Positions 22,427 through 31,747 of a DNA stretch of 64,000 nucleotides are shown one piece after another (positions within the stretch are counted from its first letter, which is position 1; every line of letters begins with the position of its first letter). A model generated the notes under the pieces. That model did no database searches, had not been told where the DNA came from, and worked only from the letters and a program-made list of their open reading frames with translations. Source of the DNA: Tetracentron sinense (taxonomy: Eukaryota; Streptophyta; Magnoliopsida; Trochodendrales; Trochodendraceae); NCBI GenBank assembly GCA_015143295.1, contig CM026562.1:11746041-11810040 (forward strand), given 5' to 3'. The position numbers were made by a program, and so were the translations under genes.

Positions 22427-24300
22427 TAGGTGCAGAAAATTCATATTTGATACCCGACTCATCACAAAATTCGTTGTACTTAGAGTTTTCAAACTCCTTT
22501 CCATGATCACTTCGAATTCAAGTGATTGGGCATCTTTTCTCATTTTGAATTTTCAAGCAAATACTTTTGAAATTGTCAAAAGCATCGGATTTCTCTTTTA
22601 TAAATGCCACCCATGACATTCTTGAGTAATCATCAACCATGACTAGGATGTAACGCTTTCCACCTAGGCTTTCAGTTCTTGTAGGACCCATAAGATCCAT
22701 ATGAATTAATTCCAGTGGATATGAAGTAGCAATACTTGAAGTCTTCTTATGTGGGGTTCTAATTTGTTTACCAATTTGGCATGGCCCACACACAGCAGTA
22801 GAAGGCTTTCCTAGTTTGGGAACACCTCTTACAAGCTCTTGCTTAGAGATTTTACATAGGTCTTTGAAGTTCATGTGACCTAGTCTTCGGTGCCACAAAT
22901 CAACCTTCTCAATTTTAGTCTTATAACAGACATTTGAGGGATTAGGACTGGGAATTAAGCCGTAGCAATTATCAGTGGTTCTCAACCCTTCTAGAACACA
23001 CTTAGCTTTACCATTAATGACTAAGCATTTATTTTGGGTAAAGTGCACAGCATGGTTATCATCATATAGTTGACTTATGCTAATTAAATTAGCTTTCAGT
23101 CCTTCAACATACAAGGCATCTTTCAATTTTGGTATGCCTGGTGAATCGATGATACCCTTCCCTTTGACTAAAGACTTGCTTCCATCACCAAATATAACAG
23201 TCCCATCTGGACAGTCCTCAAATTGAGTAAATAAGGACTTGTTACCTGTCATATGCCGAGAACACCCACTGTTGAAGTACCACATTTCTGTGTTTTGGGC
23301 TTTCAAGGCAGTGTGAATGACGAAGCACTTAAGGTCATCATTTCTTACATACACAGTCTTTAAACTTTGTTTAGATCTTTGATCATTAAACTGTGTATTA
23401 GAAACCTTTTTCCTTTTTGTCCTCCTTGACCTTTTCCTGTTTTGTTCAGTTCTAGCTTTTTGATTAGTCAAATTCTTTCCTCTTGAATAATCATTTGGAA
23501 TAAATTGACCAGTTCTTGTCATAGAGATTTGAGCAATTCTATTAACATCTTCGCTCAATATTCTAGACTTTTTAGCCAGAACCTGAATCTGCCTTTGAAG
23601 AGTCCCTTGACTTTGATTTTGGTTCCATGAACCATTTTGGGGAGCTCTCCTAAAAGCATTACAATTTGGTCGAATGTGACCTCTCACACCACAAAAGTGA
23701 CATGTGGGTATGAATCTTGGGAGAGGAGGAGGATTTCTTCTAAAAGGAATTTGATTCCTCATAGCATTTACTCTAGGAGCTGTATTTCTAGGCTTTACAA
23801 AATTTGTATAAGCCTTAGTACTTGATGTAGAAGGTAGATTCACTTTAGGATCAGAATGTATTGGCTCAAACACTGCACTAGCCATTGTACCAACAGCTAA
23901 AGGACCAGCTGGTGTGTCAGCATGTCCTATCCCAGATCTACTCGAATTTGACCCATATTTTCTAACTAATTCATCTAGGCCGCTAGTGTTACCAAACATT
24001 CTTACTTCTTTTTCAAGAGTATAGACCTTCTGAATCAAGTCAGTCTTGTCTTTAAGGGTAATTTGATGTTCTTTTTCAAGAAATTTCACCTTATCAACAA
24101 GAGAGTCTTTAAAAGTTTCCAGCTCCATTTGCAGATTTCTTAACTATTCAATTTTTTTCATGGAAGTGTCTCTTTCAACTTCTAATTTTCTGACCACATT
24201 AGTCAATGAGACATTCTCTTCCAAAAGACATTGAACTTTCATAACAAATGCTTCTTTTTCATTTTCCAACTGACTAACTAGAGCACTCTTCTCTTCTGCT
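22427..24300 (-). pseudogene. Sirevirus gag C-terminus, protease and integrase
   Basis: The main open frame is 24128-22518. In order it holds a coiled coil (about residues 1-50), a second CCHC knuckle CHFCGVRGHIRPNC, a basic region, protease, and integrase with its HHCC zinc site (HRRLGH ... CGPC) and first catalytic Asp (HMDLMGP). The protease motif reads WYFNSGCSRHMTG where the family has D-S-G, so the catalytic Asp is Asn. At 22518 a TGA replaces the Arg codon just before SDHGKEFEN (second catalytic Asp). Upstream, 24141-24300 is more coiled coil, separated by one TAG. Confidence 0.88.
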
Positions 24301-24515
24301 ACTAGTGTAGAGCCCCGGACCTTTTCACATTTATGCATGACCCTTCGTAGCCATTTTTCCTTTAAAGTAATGCAATTAATAAATAAGGAAGAAATTGGAA
24401 ATTCCGAAACGTCAGAAATGTTCGTTTTCGAAGTACGAACCCAACGCAAGTTGAATCGTCGAAATCCGACGAGCGAGTCAAAAGATATGGTCAAAACAGT
24501 CCAGACATACAGAGA

Positions 24516-24700
24516 ACCGATCGCTCGGTCCAGTCAGCGATCGATCGGTCCATAACCGATCGATCGGTAGCTATCGCGCGGTCAGAAAGTTTGTATGGGG
24601 AAATTTTCCAGAGAGTGAGTTTTTGACCGGTCGATCGGTCATAAACACCGATCGATCGGTAGGCAACCGATCGATCGGTCATTAACACCGATCGCTCGGT
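24516..24700. promoter_or_regulatory. Palindrome array in the A 5' LTR
   Basis: About eight copies of ACCGATCGATCGGT or near variants. The spacer contains TTTGTATGGGG and TTTTCCAGAGAG. It lies about 210-395 bp into the LTR, upstream of the inferred transcription start. The same array is at 31958-32142 in the 3' LTR. Confidence 0.7.
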
Positions 24701-25017
24701 ACTCGCGTTTTTGCAGAAAATTTAGAAGGGTGTTTTAGTCTTTTGAGTGGTTTACTCTTACCTTAAGAGTCTTGCCCGAGCCTTTAGGGCTTATTTGCAA
24801 TACTTAGAAGATTGAGAGCTAAGGAAGGGAGAAGAAGGCGACCCCTAACCTAGGGTTTGATTTTTGGAAGGGAAATCAAAGGGTTTGAGACCCTAGATTA
24901 TCCTCAAGCACGTTTTCCTTCAAGATCTCGGCTCAAGCTCGGGTGGAGCTCGTGTTCCAAGCTAGGGCAGCAACTCACGGTCGTTTGGAAGAGGGGTTTC
25001 TTCCTCATCTCTTCAAG

Positions 25018-26158
25018 GTCGGTACTTTTTACTACCCTCCTAGTTATAGCCTCTCCTTCCCTTATTTCTTCTTGTTTTCCTTCATATATATATATATATA
25101 TATTATGAGATGGGTGGTATGTATGGTAAATGGAGAGGGATGTTGGCGAATGGATGCCGTGTGGATGATGTAATGAATGAATGGGGAAGGGCATAGTACT
25201 AATAATAAACATACAAGTGTGATGTGAGTATAACCCACCTAGAAAAGCATGTTGTAGGGTTAATGAATAATGAATGTACCATGTTTGATGAAATGCCAAG
25301 GTGAATAAAATGAATGATAAATTAAGAAAATGCATGTTTAAGGTTTATGGAAATTGCTAGGGTTATGATAGTGTGATTGTTCGCTTTCCCTAAATGATAT
25401 CAATATTAAATTGCCCAAATCATTGATGTTATGTGTTATGAATTACTCAAATGCCATATTTAATTCCAAATGTAAGTATGCACACGACCTCACGAGCACG
25501 CATACATGACATGATTTACCGAGGTTTTCAAGAATGGGATTTAGAGGTGGGGCATATCGTACGATATGTTTTACCTCGCTTTTGGCAAGGACAAGACAAT
25601 CATGCATTTTCATAAGAAGGGTCTCCCTTCCCTCGCAAGTGCATACTTAACATAAGAAGGGCCTCCCTTCCCTCGCAAGTACATCTCACAAGAACATCTC
25701 ACAAGTGAAAGGACATGACATGAGCATTTAGGAAGAAGGGTCTCCCTTCCCTCACAAGTAGTTTACTTTTCCAAGCAAGCATGACATGGCATGACAAGCA
25801 TGGGCATTTAGGATGAAGGGTCTCCCTTCCCTCACAAGTAGTTTACTTTCCAAGCAAGCATGACATGGCATGACACGCATGATACGATAGGATAAGACAA
25901 ACGTGACAAGCTTCCAAGCAAGGAAATGGTATTTTCAGTCAAGTCAAGTGCACGGTATTTTCAAGGGTTTTACCGGCTTTTATGAATTCAAGCATGATTA
26001 TATACTCCTTTACTTTATTGTCCTGATATGAATTTTTCCTGTTTTATATGCATGAATTGTCTCCTGCTTTATATATGCTATCTGTATGCTATGACTATTG
26101 GTTAGTATTTAGTACCCACTGAGTATTCCATGCTCAGCCGTACTTCTTATGTCGGCAG
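25018..26158 (+). other. Putative 1.14-kb leader intron within the A LTR
   Basis: Donor CTTCAAG/GTCGGTAC and acceptor TTATGTCGGCAG/GTG. Comparable donors (AAG/GTCAGTAC in G1, AAG/GTTAGTAC in S2, AAG/GTCGGTAC in F, AAG/GTCAATAA in C) and acceptors (TTATCTTCAG/GT in C) occupy the same places in divergent LTRs. Splicing would shorten the leader and put the micro-ORF body in exon 2 without its ATG. Unproven. Confidence 0.4.
25610..25845 (+). repeat. GAAGGG-AGA-CCCTTC hairpin repeats in the A LTR
   Basis: Four copies of GAAGGGTCTCCCTTCCCTC (one reads GAAGGGCCTCCC), spaced 40-80 bp apart. Each can fold with arms GAAGGG/CCCTTC and a three-base loop. The 3' LTR has the same set at 33052-33287. Confidence 0.75.
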
Positions 26159-26268
26159 GTGATGGCGGAGCAGCTGCTCCATTTGATATCTGTGCTCCGA
26201 GCCCTTGGGTGGAGGAGGAGTACGTCGAGGAGCCTTTTGAGGAACCTCCAGTTGAGGGTTACCATTAG
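26149..26268 (+). CDS. LTR micro-ORF, A 5' copy (39 aa, PWVEEEYVEE)
   Basis: ATG to TAG, 39 residues: MSAGDGGAAAPFDICAPS, then PWVEEEYVEEP, ending EGYH. The same frame and stop position occur in G1, S1, D, E and F. The divergent LTRs S2 and C keep the core with different tails. It is strongly acidic with no cysteine motif beyond a single Cys. It lies about 660 bp upstream of the gag ATG, so in genomic RNA it is an upstream ORF in the leader. No known family is recognised. Real translation is inference from frame conservation. Confidence 0.55.
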   Translation: MSAGDGGAAAPFDICAPSPWVEEEYVEEPFEEPPVEGYH

Positions 26269-26575
26269 GTGGTTGTAGATTCTGAGAGGATTAGCTGTGG
26301 GTGAGATGAGAGATTTTATCCATGTATTTTGGCGGGTCTGTCCGCACTTTCTTTTGGTTACCTTTTTTTTGTATAAACTTGGACCATATGTATATACTTA
26401 GAGGTTTGTTAGACTTCCGCTGTGTTTTATAGTTATGTTTCCGCTATGATGTCCTCTATTGTATATGCTCTGTGGGGTTTTGCAGGTTGGTTTGTCAAGC
26501 AAGTCATGTAAGTCATGATTGAGTCGTCCAAGATTCACTCTAACTCCTAGGGTGGGTTTTGGGTCGCGACAGAAG

Positions 26576-26587
26576 TGGTATCAGAGC
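26576..26587 (+). promoter_or_regulatory. A primer binding site (tRNA-iMet type)
   Basis: TGGTATCAGAGC, four bases (GAAG) after the LTR end. It primes minus-strand DNA synthesis. Confidence 0.95.
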
Positions 26588-26931
26588 TTAGGCTTTAGGT
26601 CTCTAGGGTCACTTAGAATCTTATACCACGGCTTGACAAGAGCATATGTTAGGAAACAAGTTAGGAAGAAGGTAAGTCGGAAGAGAGTCTTGATCCAAGT
26701 ATAAGACTAAACTTTAGTCTTAGTCTAAAATGGTTGCTTTAACCAAGTACGGGTCCTAGGTACGCTAGAACACTAAAGTATAAGTATAATGTGATGAATA
26801 CTCTGATGACTTGATGTGATGTATATTAGTATTATACAACTAATACAAATTGAATTATTGTGAAATGACATGGAAATAAACTGTGGTTTTAGTGAGACTC
26901 ATGTGGTGCTATTGTTCTCAGGACTTTAGTC
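26588..26931 (+). other. A leader between primer site and gag
   Basis: 344 bp, A/T-rich. No conserved ORF. The gag ATG at 26932 opens the MRRGTRGRG frame found in E and F. Confidence 0.6.
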
Positions 26932-28212
26932 ATGAGGCGGGGCACACGGGGTCGTGGACCACACACCAGAGCTTCATCTTCTTCCAGAGATGAGGATGAG
27001 CAGCCGGACCTCTCCCAGGTCTTAGGCTCTATTGCTGAGACACTCGCCATCCTGGCGGCTCGGCAAACTATACCGGCATCAGCGGCACCTACTCCACCGC
27101 CCGCAGCTTCAGTACATCGTACAGCTGGAGTTGAGGCATTCAGGAGATTGAGGCCTCCATCCTTCCATGGGAGTGTGGACCCTCTTGCTGCGGAGGCGTG
27201 GATCCTCCAGATGGAGAAGATTTTTGCAGTCCTCTCGCCTACAGAGGAGGATAGAGTAGCATGGGCAGTTTTCATGCTAGAGGGTGAAGCCCACCATTGG
27301 TGGTTGTCCGCATTGAGGACGCGAGACTTGACCATGCAGGGTCAACCTTGGACTTGGGAGGAGTTCAAGGATACTTTTTACAAGAAGTATTTTCCGATCG
27401 GTGCACGGGAAAAGAAAGAGAGAGAATTCATCAACCTTGAGCAAGGTTCGATGTCTGTGGCTGCTTATGAGGCCAAGTTCTCGGAGCTATCACGCTTCGC
27501 GACACATATGATTGCCACCGAGGCAATGAAGGCGAGGAGGTTTGAGCAAGGGCTCAAGGATGTCATCATGGAGAAAGTGTCGGTCTTCAGGCACACCACT
27601 TACGCCGAAGTAGTGGATAAAGCCTTGTTGGTTGAGACCAATTCAGAGACCGTGTCCAAGAAGAGAGAATTGGCGAGAGGCCAATCTAGTGGTTCGGTAC
27701 CTTTAGAGAGGCGGGCCCGGACTGGTCCTTATCAGTATACATGGCCAGCACCACAGATGAGGCCGACTTATGTGCCTCCAGCACCCCGGCAGTATGTACC
27801 CCAGGCACCTCGACCTCAGGCTCTCCCGGCCCCACGGCCAGTTACCCCTCAGGCAGCAAGGTATACACCACCTCCGGTCCCTCCAGCCTACACATATGAG
27901 GTCTGCACTTCATGCGGCAAAAGGCATCCGGCAGGAGATTGCCGAAGAGCATCTGGTGGATGTTATCATTGCGGTCGCCAGGGCCACATGATCAGGGATT
28001 GCCCTAGCCGGCATTTACCAGGCCAGTCTCAGGGTAGTAAGCCCCCGACACGCCCAGCAGGATCATATCAGGCGTCATCTCAGACTACCCGGTCTACACC
28101 TCAGTCTCGCCAGGCGAACCAGGGGCGTGTATTTGCTTTGACAGAGGGTGATGCACTTGCATCTGATGATGTGGTGCAAGGTACGCGTTTGGAATTATTT
28201 TGTTATTCATGA
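26932..28212 (+). CDS. gag: Gag of Tekay element A
   Basis: 426 codons as unspliced RNA. The N-terminus is basic and Ser-rich. Residues about 60-200 form the retrotransposon gag (capsid) domain, with FHGSVDPLAAEAW, EGEAHHWWLSALR and FKDTFYKKYFP. A Pro-rich linker spans about 260-325. The first Cys cluster is CTSCGKRHPAGDC, and the CCHC nucleocapsid knuckle CYHCGRQGHMIRDC has its first Cys at residue 344. The last 11 codons (after VVQ) are read from the intron and end at a stop, so an unspliced message gives Gag alone. A spliced message leaves the frame at 28180 and joins pol at 28321. Start chosen by conservation in E and F. Confidence 0.93.
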   Translation: MRRGTRGRGPHTRASSSSRDEDEQPDLSQVLGSIAETLAILAARQTIPASAAPTPPPAASVHRTAGVEAFRRLRPPSFHGSVDPLAAEAWILQMEKIFAVLSPTEEDRVAWAVFMLEGEAHHWWLSALRTRDLTMQGQPWTWEEFKDTFYKKYFPIGAREKKEREFINLEQGSMSVAAYEAKFSELSRFATHMIATEAMKARRFEQGLKDVIMEKVSVFRHTTYAEVVDKALLVETNSETVSKKRELARGQSSGSVPLERRARTGPYQYTWPAPQMRPTYVPPAPRQYVPQAPRPQALPAPRPVTPQAARYTPPPVPPAYTYEVCTSCGKRHPAGDCRRASGGCYHCGRQGHMIRDCPSRHLPGQSQGSKPPTRPAGSYQASSQTTRSTPQSRQANQGRVFALTEGDALASDDVVQGTRLELFCYS

Positions 28213-28320
28213 TTGATATGTTGCGTTTTATTCCTTGTGTACATACTTGGTATGATATATATATACCTATGTGTATACTCTGTTGATGCATGGATTAACT
28301 CCACTAGTTAAAAATTTCAG
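28181..28320 (+). other. 140-bp intron between gag and protease-pol of A
   Basis: GTGCAAG/GTACGCG at the 5' end and AAAAATTTCAG/GAACCC at the 3' end. Removing it gives V-Q-G-T-L-L-V-N-E in one frame, which is exactly how element E reads (V-E-G-T-L-L-V-N-E) without an intron. The segment has in-frame stops and is A/T-rich. Pol has no ATG of its own near the protease start. Candidate branch point GGATTAAC, about 25-30 bases before the acceptor. Confidence 0.8.
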
Positions 28321-31300
28321 GAACCCTACTAGTCAATGAGTATTTGGCTCGAGTATTGATTGATACCGGGTCTACTCATTCGTTTGTCTCGCCGAGTTTT
28401 TCAGAAGGTTTTTCTGCAGGGCCAAGTCAGCTAGAACCGGAGTTAGCCATTTCGACTCCTCTCGGCAAAACAGTATTGGCAGATAAAGTGTATAGAAATA
28501 GTGTGGTCCAAGTTGGAAGCCACGAATTGGCGGTTGATCTCATCGTCCTTGGATTCCAGGACTTCGATGTTATATTGGGAATGGATTGGTTAGCAGCACA
28601 TCATGGGCATGTAGCTTGCTTTGAGAAAATGGTACTCTTCAAGCCAGTAGGAGGAAAACCATTCCACTTTCGCGGGTTGAAAAGCAGATCTATTGCTCGC
28701 TTTGCGGCATTGAGCTTAGCTAACCCCGAGGCAAAGGACTCATCAACTATTCCGGTTGTGAGTGAGTTCCTGGATGTATTTCCAGAGGAGTTGCCAGGAT
28801 TGCCTCCAGACAGGGAGATTGAGTTTATGATCGAGCTTGCACCAGGCACAGCTCCTGTATTCAGAGCTCCATATAGAATGGCCCCTATTGAACTCAAGGA
28901 GTTAAAGACTCAGTTGGAGGAATTGCAAGGCCTTGGCTTCATTCGACCAAGTGTCTCACCATGGGGTGCCCCAGTGTTGTTTGTTAAGAAGAAAGATGGC
29001 TCGATGCGGATGTGTGTCGATTACCGGCAATTGAACAAAGTCACTATAAAGAATAGGTATCCCTTGCCTAGGATTGATGACTTGTTCGATCAGTTGAAGG
29101 GAGCGAGATTTTTCTCAAAGATAGATCTTCGATCAGGCTATCACCAGTTAAAGATTAAGGCGAAAGATGTTCCCAAAACTGCTTTCAGGACTCGGTATGG
29201 ACACTACGAGTTCTTGGTGATGCCTTTTGGACTCACGAACGCGCCGGCAGCCTTTATGGATTTGATGAACCGGGTGTTCAGACCATACCTAGATCGGTGC
29301 GTGATTGTATTTGTTGATGACATTTTGGTCTATTCCCAGAACCGGGAAGATCACATACGCGACCTTCGCCTTGCATTGGAAATGTTAAGAGAGCACAAGC
29401 TATACGCCAAAATTAGCAAGTGTGAGTTTTGGTTGGAAGAGGTGGCATTCCTAGGCCACGTTGTTTCTGCGGAAGGCATCTCTGTTGATCCGAAGAAGAT
29501 AGAAGCTGTTATGAGTTGGGCGAGGCCCAAGAGTGTTACTGAGATACGCAGCTTTCTTGGGCTGGCAGGCTACTACAGGAGATTTGTAGAGGGTTTCTCT
29601 AGCCTTGCAGCACCGCTTACTCACCTGACAAGGAAGAATGCGAAGTTTGTTTGGAGCGACAAGTGTGAGATCAGTTTCACGGAACTGAAGAAGAGGCTTA
29701 CTACAGCTCCTGTCCTTACAGTACCATCTGGACCTCTTGGGTATGAGGTGTACAGTGATGCCTCACACGTTGGACTTGGATGTGTGCTTATGCAACACAA
29801 GAAGGTCATTGCCTATGCATCAAGGCAATTGAAGGAGCATGAGAAGAATTACCCCACGCACGACTTAGAGCTTGCCGCAGTCGTGTTTGCACTCAAGATT
29901 TGGCGTCATTACCTTTATGGGGTGGAGTTCTATGTGTTCACTGATCACAAGAGTCTCAAGTATCTCTTTTCCCAAAGGGAGCTGAATCTAAGGCAAAGGC
30001 GTTGGATGGAATTTCTGAAGGACTATGATTGTACCATTCAATACCACCCGGGTAAAGCAAATGTAGTGGCTGATGCTTTGAGTAGAAGACCTCCGGGGTT
30101 ATTAGCATGCATGTTAGTGCAGGAATGGAAGCTACTTGAAGACTTGGCAAATCTGGACATTAGTGTGAATGACTCTGTCCGTAGTCCTATCTTGGCAAAT
30201 GTCACGGTTCGGCCATACATTATAGATTTGATCCAAGAATACCAAGCCACGGATGCTGAATTGTTGGCTTATCGGGATAAGGAGGTTGCTAAGGGTAGTG
30301 AGGACTTCTCTCTCACTAGCCGAGGTGCTATCACATTCAAGGGAAGGCTGTGTGTTCCAGCCAATGCAAATCTTCGGAGGGAGATTATGGATGAAGCCCA
30401 CCGGGCAAAGTACACTGTGCATCCAGGGGGTACGAAGATGTACCGGAACCTCAAGAGTCACTTTTGGTGGCGGAATATGAAGAGGGAGGTTGCGGAATAT
30501 GTAGCTCGGTGCTTGGTGTGCCAACAGGTGAAAGCAGAACACATGCGGCCCGCAGGTCTATTACAGTCCCTTCCGATCCCCGAGTGGAAATGGGAGAACA
30601 TATCCATGGATTTCATAGTTGGCTTGCCAAAGACAACAAGGGGTTCAGATGCGATATGGGTAGTAGTGGATCGTTTGACGAAGTCCGCTCACTTCTTGCC
30701 TTACCGAACTACTTCCAACTCTAGTCAGTTAGCTGCTTTGTACATCAAGGAAGTGGTGAGGTTGCACGGAGTGCCTGTCAGTATTGTGTCGGATCGGGAT
30801 CCAAGATTCACTTCACGATTCTGGAAAAGCTTTCAGGAAGCTATGGGTTCCCGACTTGATTTCAGCACTGCTTTTCATCCACAAACGGATGGACAAACCG
30901 AGAGGGTGAACCAAGTAATAGAAGATATGCTTCGGGCTTGTATGCTGGATTTCAAAGGCAGTTGGGAAGAGCACTTGCCTTTGGTGGAGTTTGCCTACAA
31001 CAATAGCTATCAGGCGAGTATCCAAATGGCTCCGTTCGAGGCTTTGTATGGGCGAAGCTGCAGGTCTCCTCTCTACTGGGATGAGGTAGGAGAAAGAAAA
31101 GTACTTGGTCCGGAGTTGATTGAGCAAACAGCTAGTATAGTCAAGATCATCCGGGATCGGTTGAAAGCCGCTCAAGATCGCCAAAAGAGCTATGCAGACA
31201 CGCGCCGCAGGGACTTGGAATTTCAAGTAGGGGATCGAGTCTTTGTGAAAGTATCTCCTAGCAAAGGGATTATGAGATTCGGCAAAAGAGGCAAGCTTAG

Positions 31301-31646
31301 TCCTCGCTATGTTGGACCGTTTGAGATTATCACGCGGGTTGGTGAAGTTGCTTATCGAGTAGCTCTTCCACCTCACATGGCCGCGGTTCACAACGTTTTC
31401 CACGTGTCTATGCTTCGGAAGTACATTGCGGACCCTTCGCATATACTAGAATTGGAACCGTTGGAAATTCGAGAAGATCTCACGTTGGTTGAGAAGCCGA
31501 TTCACATATTGGATCGGAGAGATCAAGTGCTTCGCAACAAGACAATCCCTTTGGTTCTCGTGCAGTGGCAACACCATGCTCGGGAAGAAGCTACATGGGA
31601 GCGTGAAGCCGAAGTCAAAGCGAAGTACCCGGAATTGTTTGAATGA
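28321..31646 (+). CDS. pol: Protease-RT-RNase H-integrase-chromodomain polyprotein of A
   Basis: The open frame runs without an ATG from the intron acceptor to TGA at 31644-31646, about 1108 codons. In order: protease with [10 protein letters not shown] and [11 protein letters not shown] with [24 protein letters not shown] and the catalytic FVDD near 29310; RNase H with [12 protein letters not shown] and TDHKSLKYL; integrase with an HHCC zinc site (H and H near HPGGTK, CLVC) and the DDE triad in [15 protein letters not shown] and [11 protein letters not shown]; and a C-terminal chromodomain ([12 protein letters not shown] ... [15 protein letters not shown]). These chromodomains are thought to steer insertion to marked chromatin. 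All catalytic residues are present. Probably made as Gag-Pol after splicing. Confidence 0.94.
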
Positions 31647-31730
31647 ATTTTGTATAGGTTTTGTATATGTAGCTTGTAATATTGTTTGATTCTGTAATGC
31701 ATGTCTCATCCAAATTTCGAGGACGAAATT

Positions 31731-31747
31731 TTGTAAGGGGGGAAGGA
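31731..31747 (+). promoter_or_regulatory. A polypurine tract
   Basis: GTAAGGGGGGAAGGA directly before the 3' LTR. It primes plus-strand synthesis. Confidence 0.9.

Larger units (their letters stand above)
24306..26571 (+). repeat. 5' LTR of A (2266 bp)
   Basis: TGTAGAGCCCCGG ... GGGTCGCGACA. From 5' to 3' it holds a palindrome array (24516-24700), a promoter region around CTTACCTTAAGAGTCTTGCC (24760-24780), a leader exon, a donor-like AAG/GTCGGTAC (25017/25018), the (AT)n run at 25084-25102, a set of GAAGGG hairpins (25610-25840), and an acceptor-like GTCGGCAG followed by the micro-ORF. Confidence 0.96.

Noticed and set aside
24516-24700. CRISPR-like array of short repeats
   Set aside because: Repeats are palindromic and unevenly spaced with no unique spacers. 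Context is a plant LTR.
26576-26587. tRNA gene remnants at iMet-like sequences
   Set aside because: Only the 3'-end complement is present, next to LTR ends. These are primer binding sites.
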